A stretch of DNA of 64,000 bases from Niastella yeongjuensis (lineage in GTDB: Bacteria > Bacteroidota > Bacteroidia > Chitinophagales > Chitinophagaceae), in contig NZ_FOCZ01000002.1 in NCBI RefSeq assembly GCF_900110245.1, positions 806,001 to 870,000 on the forward strand, given 5' to 3'. The notes beneath the pieces are model-generated. The model ran no database searches, was not told where the DNA came from, and saw nothing but the letters and a program-made list of their open reading frames with translations. The stretch's first letter is position 1. The number at the start of each line of letters is the position of its first letter. Of this stretch, positions 8,308-16,309 are shown one piece after another. Both the position numbers and the translations under genes were made by a program.

Positions 8308-11300
8308 ATGCCGTTTACTTGCTACAAACGGGCCAGGATCCCTCTGCCCGTTCCCAAACTACTATTGTCCCTACTATTACTCCCATTTTTTTCTGTTGCG
8401 CAATTGAAAACGATTTCAGGTACTGTTACCGACGAAACCAATGCGCCCGTACCCGCCGTTTCCATCGTAATCAAGAACACTACTACCGGTACAAAAACGA
8501 ATCCCAAAGGGCAGTTTTCAATAAGCGCGTCCGCGGGTGCCATCCTCGTATTTACTTCAACCAGTTATGAAACAGCGGAAGTGCCGGTTGATGACCGTAC
8601 CGAATACAATGTTAGCCTGAAACTAAAGGTATTGAACATGACCGATGTGGTAGTGGTGGGGTATGGCCGCCAGAAAAAGGTGAACCTGGTTGGTGCCGTT
8701 GGTACCGTGAATGTAGATGAAAAGATCACCACCCGTTCTGTGCCCAACGTATCGGCCGGTTTAAGCGGACTGGTGCCGGGCCTTGCCGCTACCCAAAACT
8801 CCGGGATGGCAGGCCGCAATGGCGCTACGTTGTTGATCCGGGGTTTAGGTACGGTAAATAACAGCGGCCCGTTGGTGGTGGTAGATGGAATGCCCGATAT
8901 AGACATCAATCGCATAAACGTAAACGATATTGAAACCATCTCGGTGTTGAAAGATGCTACGTCGGCATCCGTGTACGGATCAAGAGCTGCCAATGGGGTC
9001 ATTCTTATAACTACCCGAACCGGAAAAGGCGGAAGAAAAACGGCCATCAATTTCAACAGCAATATGGCGGTGGAAAAACCGGTAAAGGCTTATTCATTCA
9101 TGGCCGATTACCCCAGGGCGTTAACCCTGGAACAGCAGCGTGCCGCAACCAATACCCTGCCTGCCAGCCAAACCTTTAAAAATGGCACCATCGATCAGTG
9201 GATGGCACTCGGTATGATTGATCCCCTTCGCTATCCCAATACCGACTGGTGGGATATTATCATTCGCGATGGTAAATATCAGAACTATAACCTGAGCGCT
9301 TCCGGTGGCAATGATAAATCGAACTTCTTCATCTCGGTAGGCATGCGCAATGAAGCCGGTTTGCAGATCAACAATGATTACAACCAGTACAACGCCCGGT
9401 TCAATTTCGATTACAAAGTGCGAAACAATATGAACACCGGTGTAAAGTTCAACGGTAACTGGTCGAAGCTGACCTATGCGTTGGAAGATGGCTTTACCGA
9501 TGCCGACCCCGCCAATACCGCCGGTGCCGATATGCAATACGCCATTGCCGGTATTTTACCTTACGACCCCACTACCGATAAGTATGGCGGGGTTATGGCT
9601 TATGGCGAAGATCCCCAGGCATACAATCCCTATACCTTATACATCAACAGCCTCAACCGGCAAACCCGGCAGGAAGCCAATGCCATGATGTATTGGGACT
9701 GGACGCCCATCAAAGGGTTAACCGGCACTGTCGATTACTCCCTCAATTACTACAACCAGTTTGCTTATAATGCCAATATGCCCAACCAGGCATTCAACTT
9801 TCAAACCGGTACTTACGGCAGCCGGGTGTATGTGGGCGCCAATGCCGGTATAAGCAATAATACCCTGAATGGTTACAAAACCATGTTGAACGGCCGCCTG
9901 AACTATCACACTACTATCGCTACTAACCACGACATCAGCGCGCTGGTAGTATATAGTGAAGAATACTGGTACGATCGTACCCAGGGCAGTTCCCGCAACG
10001 ACCGCCTGTTCCCGGGATTGCATGAAGTAGATGCAGCACTCACAGGTGTGGTATCATCCAGCGGTACTTCCAACGCGGAAGGCTTGCGCTCGTACATCGG
10101 CCGGGTTAACTATGCCGCTTTTAATAAGTATTTGCTGGAAGGGAACTTCCGGGTAGATGGTTCTTCCAAATTCCTGCCCGGCCACCAGTATGGCTTCTTC
10201 CCATCCGTAGCCCTCGGCTGGCGGTTTACTGAAGAGAAATTTATCAGTAAGCTTACCGATAAATTTCTGACAAACGGAAAACTGCGTGTGTCCTATGGCG
10301 GGTTGGGTAACAACAGTGGGGTAGACAGGTACGAGCAACAGCAAACACTGGCCAATAACCTGTACATGATCAATGGCAATGTTACCCGTGGGTTTGTGAA
10401 CAGCAAACTGATGAATGTGGAGCTGTCGTGGGAAAAGACAAGCGTTATGAACCTTGGTTTGGAACTGGCCTTCCTCAATAATCGGCTTACTACTGAGTTC
10501 GATTATTACGATCGCCTCACCACCGGTATGAACCGCCCGTCTGACCTGTCGGTATTTTTATCGGGTGCCTACAATGCCCCGCGAAAGAACATAGGCAACC
10601 TGCGCAACCGGGGAGTAGAAGCTACTATTAACTGGAAGGACAATATTAAAACAGTGAACTATGGCCTTACGCTGAATGCCTCGTACAACCAGACAAGACT
10701 CGAAAAATGGAACGAATACATAGGCAGAGGTTCTACCACTACCATCAATAACAACAGCTATAATATCTTTTTAGACATGCCTTATAATTTTGTGTATGCT
10801 TATGAAGCGCTTGGCATTGCACAAACCTGGGAAGATATTTATAACAATACGCCGCAAGGGGCACAACCCGGCGACATTCTGCGCAAAGATATCAATGGCG
10901 ATGGCCGCATCGATGCCAATGATATGCGCGCCTATTCCAACATTGCCCGCGACCGCCCAACCACTTACGTAAACTTTAATGGCTATGCCAGCTGGAAAGG
11001 GTTTGATGTGGCCTTTATGGTTCAGGGGGCAACGGGTAGAAAAGATTTCTGGTTGAATGCGTTCAACAACGTCAACTTCAGCACATCCCGTTATGCAGCA
11101 ACCTGGGACCACTGGAACCTGCCCTGGTCATGGGATAACCGCAATGGAGAATGGCCGCGCCTTGGTGGCAGCGGCAACAACCAGGCCACGGGAGCTACCG
11201 GCGCCGGGATGTCTACTTTCTGGCTGGAGGATATGAGTTACATCCGACTGAAGAATGTGCAGATTGGTTATAACATTCCCAGGAAAATAATAGGCAAGGC

Positions 11301-11451
11301 CGGTATCAGCAGCCTGCGCATAGCCGGCACTGCTGAAAATATAGCAACCATTACTTCTTACCGCGGATTAGACCCTGAAAAAGCTGGCAATAACAATAAT
11401 ATGTATCCGCTGGTTAAATCGTATGCCCTGTCTGTACAATTAGGATTATAA
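8308..11451 (+). CDS. SusC/RagA-family TonB-linked outer-membrane transporter
   Basis: About 1047 residues. After the signal peptide (LLLSLLLLPFFSVAQ) comes a carboxypeptidase-D-like beta-sandwich (ISGTVTDETNAPVPAVSI), the TonB-interacting segment, the plug domain with the SusC signature (SVLKDATSASVYGSRAANGVI) and a 22-strand-type barrel ending in an aromatic-rich C-terminus. It imports oligosaccharides together with its SusD partner, which starts 12 bp downstream. The frame also has a TTG two codons upstream; the ATG at 8308 is chosen because it precedes the signal sequence. Probably regulated by the LacI operator block about 35 bp upstream. Substrate cannot be read from sequence; the linked heparinase II/III-type lyase suggests a uronate-containing glycan (inference). 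Confidence 0.95.
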   Translation: MPFTCYKRARIPLPVPKLLLSLLLLPFFSVAQLKTISGTVTDETNAPVPAVSIVIKNTTTGTKTNPKGQFSISASAGAILVFTSTSYETAEVPVDDRTEYNVSLKLKVLNMTDVVVVGYGRQKKVNLVGAVGTVNVDEKITTRSVPNVSAGLSGLVPGLAATQNSGMAGRNGATLLIRGLGTVNNSGPLVVVDGMPDIDINRINVNDIETISVLKDATSASVYGSRAANGVILITTRTGKGGRKTAINFNSNMAVEKPVKAYSFMADYPRALTLEQQRAATNTLPASQTFKNGTIDQWMALGMIDPLRYPNTDWWDIIIRDGKYQNYNLSASGGNDKSNFFISVGMRNEAGLQINNDYNQYNARFNFDYKVRNNMNTGVKFNGNWSKLTYALEDGFTDADPANTAGADMQYAIAGILPYDPTTDKYGGVMAYGEDPQAYNPYTLYINSLNRQTRQEANAMMYWDWTPIKGLTGTVDYSLNYYNQFAYNANMPNQAFNFQTGTYGSRVYVGANAGISNNTLNGYKTMLNGRLNYHTTIATNHDISALVVYSEEYWYDRTQGSSRNDRLFPGLHEVDAALTGVVSSSGTSNAEGLRSYIGRVNYAAFNKYLLEGNFRVDGSSKFLPGHQYGFFPSVALGWRFTEEKFISKLTDKFLTNGKLRVSYGGLGNNSGVDRYEQQQTLANNLYMINGNVTRGFVNSKLMNVELSWEKTSVMNLGLELAFLNNRLTTEFDYYDRLTTGMNRPSDLSVFLSGAYNAPRKNIGNLRNRGVEATINWKDNIKTVNYGLTLNASYNQTRLEKWNEYIGRGSTTTINNNSYNIFLDMPYNFVYAYEALGIAQTWEDIYNNTPQGAQPGDILRKDINGDGRIDANDMRAYSNIARDRPTTYVNFNGYASWKGFDVAFMVQGATGRKDFWLNAFNNVNFSTSRYAATWDHWNLPWSWDNRNGEWPRLGGSGNNQATGATGAGMSTFWLEDMSYIRLKNVQIGYNIPRKIIGKAGISSLRIAGTAENIATITSYRGLDPEKAGNNNNMYPLVKSYALSVQLGL

Positions 11452-11462
11452 ACTGCTGCAGT

Positions 11463-13355
11463 ATGAAAAAAAGAAACACAACTCTATCAATAAGAATACC
11501 TGTATTAATTACCCTGGTGGGTGGTATGTTATTACAAATGGCCTGCCGGAAGGGGCTCCTTGATCAGGACCCCACCACCGAAATTCTGATATCCCAGTAC
11601 TGGAAAACCGAAGCCGATGCTACGTATGCACTGATGGGGGTCTATGCTTCCATCAGGCCCTGCTTCGACCGGGACTATTATTTTGATGGCCAGGGTGAAT
11701 ATGTACGCGACCGCAGTGGCACCAACAGCGCCACCAACAATAACCTGCGGTTAGGCGATGCGTATAACAATGGCAATTACAATCCTACCGGTTATGGTGG
11801 TTCGTTCGATAAAATGTTCCGTTACCTGTACGGAGGGGTGAACCGCACCAATTATGTAATTGATAACGTAAGTAACATGCTGCAAACGGCAGATGCTTCC
11901 TCGGTGGCCAATCTCGAAAATATCATTGGGGAAGCCCGCCTGTTGCGCGCGCTGTGTTATTTTAAACTCATCAGCATGTGGGGCGATGTGCCCTTTCTCA
12001 GTCATACGGTAAGCAGTGATGTAGATGAAGCCAATATTGAAATTGGAGATGTGGCGCGCATGCCTATAGGCCAGGTAAAAGATTCGATCCTGTCTGACCT
12101 TACCTATGCCTATAACAAACTGCCGGCGCCTTCACCAAACGTGGCATTGGGAAGAATGGCAAAAACAGCCGCGCTGGCGTTACGGGGTAAAGTAAATCTA
12201 TACTGGGGTTCCTGGAAGAAGCGGGGCTGGCCCGAACTGGAAGGGTTTACGCAGGATGTAACAGAAGCAACAGCCGCTTTTACTGCCGCTGCGGCCGATT
12301 TTAAAAGTGTATCCAACGATTTCGGCCTCACCTTATACAAAGGTGGCGAGCCGGGCGATATCGATGCCCTTGGTAAAGCAGATAAATTACCGAACTATTA
12401 TTATTTGTTCACGCCCAAAGCCAATGGCGATCCGGAGAACCTGCTGTACTTCACGCATGGTGGTACCGGCACCAGTCAGGGGGAAGAGCTGATGCGCGAC
12501 TTTGCCGGCCGTTCACACGAAGGATCACAATGCTGGGTAGGACCTCGTTTTGAAATAGCCGACCGTTATCAACTGCTCACAACAGGCGATTTTGCACCTA
12601 AACTGGTAGGGTTGAACCCGACCAACACGGCAGATGCCCGCACCAGAGTGAATTCGGCAGTTAATCCTGCCAGTTATGCCAACCGCGATTACCGGTGTAA
12701 ATCAACCATTGAATGGGATTATGAAATGAGTGTGGGGATGGTTTCCCTGCAATCTACCGGTATGTGCCCCTTTATTTACAAAACATGGGGCACCAATGTA
12801 AACATTGGTGGCGTGAACTACATTACTTATAATACCGACGGTTCCAACTCAGGGTATGTGTTCCGCAAATTTGTTCGAAACTATGCCGGGCAGGGACGTA
12901 GTGATGGTGATTTTGCCTGGCCGGTGATCCGCCTGGCTGATGTTTATTTGATGTATGCCGAAGCTGTAAATGAAATAACCAATGGGGCGCCCACCGCAGA
13001 TGCAGTTGACCTTGTGAACAGGGTACGGCACAGAGGAAACCTGCCTCCATTGAGCGCAGCAAAAACAACCGGTTACGATAATTTCTTTAATGCCATAGAA
13101 CAGGAAAGAATAGTGGAGTTGATTGGCGAGGGACAACGCTCCTTTGATCTCCGCCGCTGGCGTGCTATTGAAAGCAGGTGGGTTGGTCCGGGTAATGCAG
13201 CGGGCGTATGGCGGTACGACACCTGGGGCACACAGGCGCAACGCTATTTCCAGAACACCTCTTTCCGTGAATACCAGCAGGATTATATTTTCAAGATCCC
13301 GCAATCGGAAAGAGACAGGAATCCGAATCTGACACAGAATGTGCCGTGGAGATAG
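11463..13355 (+). CDS. RagB/SusD-family surface glycan-binding lipoprotein
   Basis: A 630-residue lipoprotein (lipobox around LLQMACRKG) and the cognate partner of the upstream SusC. SusD hallmarks are the N-terminal ILISQYWKTEADATYALMG, the TPR-like helical region with ARLLRALCYFKLISMWGDVPF, and the C-terminal DLRRW and YIFKIPQSERDRNPNLTQN segments. SusD proteins lid the SusC barrel and capture glycan at the cell surface. At 630 residues it is somewhat longer than classical SusD (about 550). It is followed by a repeat hairpin and two further lipoprotein genes, so the operon is susC-susD-lipoprotein-lipoprotein. Confidence 0.95.
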   Translation: MKKRNTTLSIRIPVLITLVGGMLLQMACRKGLLDQDPTTEILISQYWKTEADATYALMGVYASIRPCFDRDYYFDGQGEYVRDRSGTNSATNNNLRLGDAYNNGNYNPTGYGGSFDKMFRYLYGGVNRTNYVIDNVSNMLQTADASSVANLENIIGEARLLRALCYFKLISMWGDVPFLSHTVSSDVDEANIEIGDVARMPIGQVKDSILSDLTYAYNKLPAPSPNVALGRMAKTAALALRGKVNLYWGSWKKRGWPELEGFTQDVTEATAAFTAAAADFKSVSNDFGLTLYKGGEPGDIDALGKADKLPNYYYLFTPKANGDPENLLYFTHGGTGTSQGEELMRDFAGRSHEGSQCWVGPRFEIADRYQLLTTGDFAPKLVGLNPTNTADARTRVNSAVNPASYANRDYRCKSTIEWDYEMSVGMVSLQSTGMCPFIYKTWGTNVNIGGVNYITYNTDGSNSGYVFRKFVRNYAGQGRSDGDFAWPVIRLADVYLMYAEAVNEITNGAPTADAVDLVNRVRHRGNLPPLSAAKTTGYDNFFNAIEQERIVELIGEGQRSFDLRRWRAIESRWVGPGNAAGVWRYDTWGTQAQRYFQNTSFREYQQDYIFKIPQSERDRNPNLTQNVPWR

Positions 13356-13400
13356 GTGATCAGTTAATCAGTTGAAAAGTTAACAAGTTAAAATGATCAC
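13356..13400. repeat. Octad repeat hairpin after susD
   Basis: Directly after the susD stop codon there is a run of octads CAGTTAAT, CAGTTGAA, AAGTTAAC, AAGTTAAA, bounded by a 7-bp inverted repeat, GTGATCA (13356-13362) and TGATCAC (13394-13400). The octad resembles the NNGTTRAC units at 33205-33283. It may form a hairpin that modulates read-through to the downstream lipoproteins. Confidence 0.55.
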
Positions 13401-13485
13401 CTCCTCCTATTGGGCGGAAGATGGGAGGGAGGCCTGGGAGTCAAGTTGAAGAGTAGACTTCAAACCATATTTAAAAGAGAAACAA

Positions 13486-13881
13486 ATGAAAAAACTAATC
13501 ATAAGCGCACTAATAGTACTAAGCGCATTCTCATGTAGCAAAGACCATCCGATAGACGACGATGGCTTATTGATCACACCCCGGCAGGAATGTTATGTAA
13601 GCAATTTTGAATTGCTGGGGGCTGATTATTTAACCGTATTGACAAAACAGCCGGTCATTGATACCACTGCCCAAACAGTAAGTGTGATCGTACAATTTGG
13701 AACAGACCTGAAGAACCTGTTCCCACAGTTTACACTGGCTTCCGATTGTAAACTGGATCCCAGGATCGTTGGCAAGGTTGATTTTTCTGACCTGGCTAAT
13801 CCTAAAGAATATACCGTGATCTCAGGCAACAGGCAGATAAGCAAAACGTATAAAGTATTAATAACTGTTCAACCGAGATAA
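13486..13881 (+). CDS. Small lipoprotein, DUF5018-like
   Basis: A 131-residue lipoprotein with lipobox SAFSCSKD (signal peptide residues 1-17). The mature part is a single small beta domain: IDTTAQTVSVIVQFGTDLKN, then CKLDPRIVGKVDFSDLANP and ISKTYKVLITV. This resembles the DUF5018-type beta-sandwich units often found behind susD genes. Such proteins are usually surface glycan-binding or structural accessories of the SusCD complex. It lies one base before the next gene and is probably cotranscribed with susCD. Function beyond location is not established. Confidence 0.7.
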   Translation: MKKLIISALIVLSAFSCSKDHPIDDDGLLITPRQECYVSNFELLGADYLTVLTKQPVIDTTAQTVSVIVQFGTDLKNLFPQFTLASDCKLDPRIVGKVDFSDLANPKEYTVISGNRQISKTYKVLITVQPR

Positions 13882-13882
13882 G

Positions 13883-14869
13883 ATGCAACAACCATATATC
13901 AAATACATTGCAATAGCCATCATCGTGCTAACAACAACCATCGGGTGCACAAAGAAAGAATACAAAATTCCCACTCCAAAAGATACGCTGCAAAACGATT
14001 GTATAAAAAGAACGCAGGGTCCTAATATAGTAGGACAAACCATTGAGTTTGCATATGCTATGGCCATCCTGGCCGAAAAAGGGAACCTGACCAATGCCAA
14101 AGTAGAAGCCACCATGGAAGGCGATGCCGGTACCTGGATGGAAAATAAATCGTACTACACCAATAACAGCGGTGTAGATGTAGGCATCTCCGTAGGCAAT
14201 GCCTCCGTAACGGCTAAAAATGTTACTTCCGTTGCCTTTAATAAAGATACCAATGCAGCTACGCTGCGGTACTATTATGTAATTCCGGAAGCGGCCCGTG
14301 GACAATCCGTATCCTTTACTTTTTCCGCAGAGAGCAGCAATGGTGAAACGGTCTCTTTTAAAATGGGGCCGTATACCATTGCAAAAATGGATATGAAAAA
14401 GAACATCACCCTCACCGATGGCGGACTGATGTATCTTTCTATTGCCGACATGACAGCTTACAATGCAACCGATGCCGCAGCCAAAGCAGCCAGCATTGAC
14501 CTGGTGTATCTGTACCGGAATATTACCACCAGTGCCTATAACTTTGCCCTGGTGTCGCCCGCAGCCGATGCCCAGTATTTACCCGGTGTTACCCTGCCCG
14601 GTGGCGTTACCAGAAGCACGTATGAACGCAGGGTAGTAAACCTGCAGGATTTCAACCTGGCGCAAATGCAGTATGGCATCTATATAGATGACCTGGATTT
14701 TCAACAACTGAATATGACCAACGAACCCAATTATGCCATCAACCTGAAACAGGAAGCCGGCGTATGGGTGGAAACAGCCGACCATAAATACCGGGCCTAT
14801 GTTTATTTCAATACGGCCAGCACCTCCACTAAAAATGCAGTGGTTAGTATGAAGCGGTATGCGTTGTAA
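13883..14869 (+). CDS. SusD-linked lipoprotein, probable DUF4466 family
   Basis: A 328-residue lipoprotein (signal peptide MQQPYIKYIAIAIIVLTTTI, lipobox TIGCTKK). The start ATG follows the previous stop after one base, which indicates tight coupling. The sequence DTLQNDCIKRTQGPNIVGQT just after the lipobox and the all-beta remainder agree with DUF4466-type lipoproteins found downstream of susD in Bacteroidota. It is probably a surface glycan-binding protein of the locus. The DUF number is recalled from the sequence pattern and has not been searched. The operon likely ends at the hairpin 14935-14972. Confidence 0.7.
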   Translation: MQQPYIKYIAIAIIVLTTTIGCTKKEYKIPTPKDTLQNDCIKRTQGPNIVGQTIEFAYAMAILAEKGNLTNAKVEATMEGDAGTWMENKSYYTNNSGVDVGISVGNASVTAKNVTSVAFNKDTNAATLRYYYVIPEAARGQSVSFTFSAESSNGETVSFKMGPYTIAKMDMKKNITLTDGGLMYLSIADMTAYNATDAAAKAASIDLVYLYRNITTSAYNFALVSPAADAQYLPGVTLPGGVTRSTYERRVVNLQDFNLAQMQYGIYIDDLDFQQLNMTNEPNYAINLKQEAGVWVETADHKYRAYVYFNTASTSTKNAVVSMKRYAL

Positions 14870-14870
14870 A

Positions 14871-14922
14871 GGGCAGAGGGCAGAAGGCAGAGGGCAGAGA
14901 AAAATACAGCCGCAGCGCGCAC
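14871..14922 (+). repeat. Module-a heptads with partial core
   Basis: Heptads GGGCAGA, GGGCAGAAGGCAGAG and GGCAGAG follow the stop codon. They are followed by AAAATACAGCCGCAGCGC, a diverged version of the core seen at 2070-2084 (AATACA...GCGC). Octad and c modules are absent. Confidence 0.6.
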
Positions 14923-14934
14923 AATTTCAGAAAA

Positions 14935-14972
14935 ACAAAAGCCGGCAATTTTTGCAGGTTGCCGGCTTTTGT
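14935..14972 (+). terminator. Rho-independent-type terminator of the susCD operon
   Basis: A perfect 14-bp inverted repeat: ACAAAAGCCGGCAA (14935-14948), a 10-base loop, and TTGCCGGCTTTTGT (14959-14972). The flanking A and T runs let it work in both directions. It ends the upstream lipoprotein operon just before the promoter of the kelch gene. Confidence 0.85.
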
Positions 14973-14980
14973 TATTTACA

Positions 14981-15012
14981 TTGACTGCTAAATGTTCGCG
15001 AGGCTATCTTTG
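14981..15012 (+). promoter_or_regulatory. Bacteroidota-type promoter for the kelch lipoprotein gene
   Basis: TTG at 14981-14983 and a perfect -7 element TATCTTTG at 15005-15012 are separated by 21 bp, the usual spacing for the Bacteroidota primary sigma factor. Transcription would start near 15018, giving a leader of about 175 nt that contains the heptad array at 15010-15059. Confidence 0.6.
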
Positions 15013-15059
15013 CCTTCTGCCCTTTGCCTTCTGCCCTTTGCCCTCTGCCCTCTGCCTTT
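15010..15059 (-). repeat. Inverted module-a heptads in a 5' leader
   Basis: A run of CTTCTGCC/CTTTGCC/CTCTGCC heptads, the reverse complement of GGCAGAG/GGCAAAG units. It begins at the -7 element and lies in the predicted leader of the kelch gene. It pairs in principle with the direct copy at 14871-14893 across the terminator. Confidence 0.65.
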
Positions 15060-15192
15060 CAAAGCAACTTTTCATGAACAAACCGCACTCGAAGATTTCT
15101 CCGCCACTTTAGTCCACACACGCACCCAACTTATCGATTTTAAGATTGTCTTAGTAAGGGAACGGGATAGTTTTAAGCAAACTTTATTATGT

Positions 15193-16233
15193 ATGCGAAA
15201 CTGCTATACCCAACCCGTACTCTTATTAATGATGTGTGTAACCTGTATTACAATGGCCTGCAATAAATCCGATTCAAGTAGTGATGACCTTACCGGAAAC
15301 TGGAGCGTAGCTGCCGACTTTAAAGGCGATTCAAGAAGTGAAGCCGCCACCTTTGTTATTAATGATATTGCTTATGTATTGACAGGCACCTCAAAAAACG
15401 GGGTCTATAACGATATGTATGCCTTTGATGTAACCAATAGTAACTGGACGAAAAAAGCGGCAATGCCGGCCAGCGCTGCCCGCAACAGCGCCGTGGCTTT
15501 TACCATCAATGGAAAAGGATATGTGGGTACCGGTTATCAGGGCGATATTAAAAGTGATAAGAACCTGAAAGATTTTTGGGAGTACGATCCTGCTACGGAA
15601 ACCTGGACGGAAATGGACACCCTGCCCGGTGAGGCCCGCTTCGATGCCGCTTCCTTTGTGATCAATGGCAAAGCATATGTATGCGGTGGCTTTGACAATA
15701 ACAAGGCATTTAATGATTGTTTTGAATTTGATCCCAGTCAACCCAAAGGATTCCAGTGGAAAGAAAAAGCCAGCTTTTCACACAAAACATATGCAGGCCT
15801 TGCCTTTACCTTGAACAACAAAGGTTATCTGGTTACGGGTACTAATAATTCTGAAGTGCAGAAGGAGCTGTACGAGTACGATGCCGATCAGAACCTGTGG
15901 ACCACCAAACGCCCTTTGTATAATTTCAGCAATGATCCTTACGATGATCATTATACCTCTATTGTAAGACAAAATGGTGTGGCCTTTACGCTCGATAAAT
16001 ATGCTTTTATCGCATTGGGTTCCAATAGCGGATATGTGGGCAGTACCTGGGCCTACGATGCCGATGCGGATACCTGGAAAGAATATACCGGCTTTGAAGC
16101 AAAAACCCGCGATGGTGCTGTTGCCTTCACCGTAAAGAACCGGGCCTTCGTACTCACCGGCATAACCGGCACACTCTATTTAGATAATATGTTTGAATTT
16201 AATCCCTTTGCAGCTAAAGTGGATAATGATTAA
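15193..16233 (+). CDS. Kelch-repeat beta-propeller lipoprotein
   Basis: About 346 residues. The frame is open upstream to 14992, but the ATG at 15193 gives a proper lipoprotein signal (LLLMMCVTCITMACNKSD), and the upstream extension is just translated heptad repeat, so 15193 is chosen. The mature protein is made of about six kelch units with repeating pattern A-FVINGKAYV-GG... D-FEYDPATETWTE, forming a beta-propeller. Kelch lipoproteins with SusCD loci are commonly surface-exposed; some are sialate epimerase-like, but no catalytic signature was recognised here. It has its own promoter and shares a strong bidirectional hairpin with the convergent lyase gene. Confidence 0.8.
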   Translation: MRNCYTQPVLLLMMCVTCITMACNKSDSSSDDLTGNWSVAADFKGDSRSEAATFVINDIAYVLTGTSKNGVYNDMYAFDVTNSNWTKKAAMPASAARNSAVAFTINGKGYVGTGYQGDIKSDKNLKDFWEYDPATETWTEMDTLPGEARFDAASFVINGKAYVCGGFDNNKAFNDCFEFDPSQPKGFQWKEKASFSHKTYAGLAFTLNNKGYLVTGTNNSEVQKELYEYDADQNLWTTKRPLYNFSNDPYDDHYTSIVRQNGVAFTLDKYAFIALGSNSGYVGSTWAYDADADTWKEYTGFEAKTRDGAVAFTVKNRAFVLTGITGTLYLDNMFEFNPFAAKVDND

Positions 16234-16237
16234 AATT

Positions 16238-16303
16238 AATACCTGTCAGGTGCGCTTTAACGTGTTGCCATTTCAGCTGGCTGATGCGCACCTGACAGGT
16301 ATT
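16238..16303. terminator. Bidirectional hairpin between kelch and lyase genes
   Basis: A perfect 18-bp inverted repeat, AATACCTGTCAGGTGCGC (16238-16255) and its complement (16286-16303), with a 30-base loop. It sits between two convergent genes and can terminate both. Each arm itself contains the palindrome ACCTGTCAGGT or ACCTGACAGGT. Confidence 0.8.
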
Positions 16304-16309
16304 TGTCAA

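Noticed and set aside
14992-15192. Longer N-terminus for the kelch protein starting at 14992
   Set aside because: The extension is translated heptad repeat (LPSALCLLPFALCPLPF), and the predicted promoter lies inside it; the lipoprotein signal starts at 15193.
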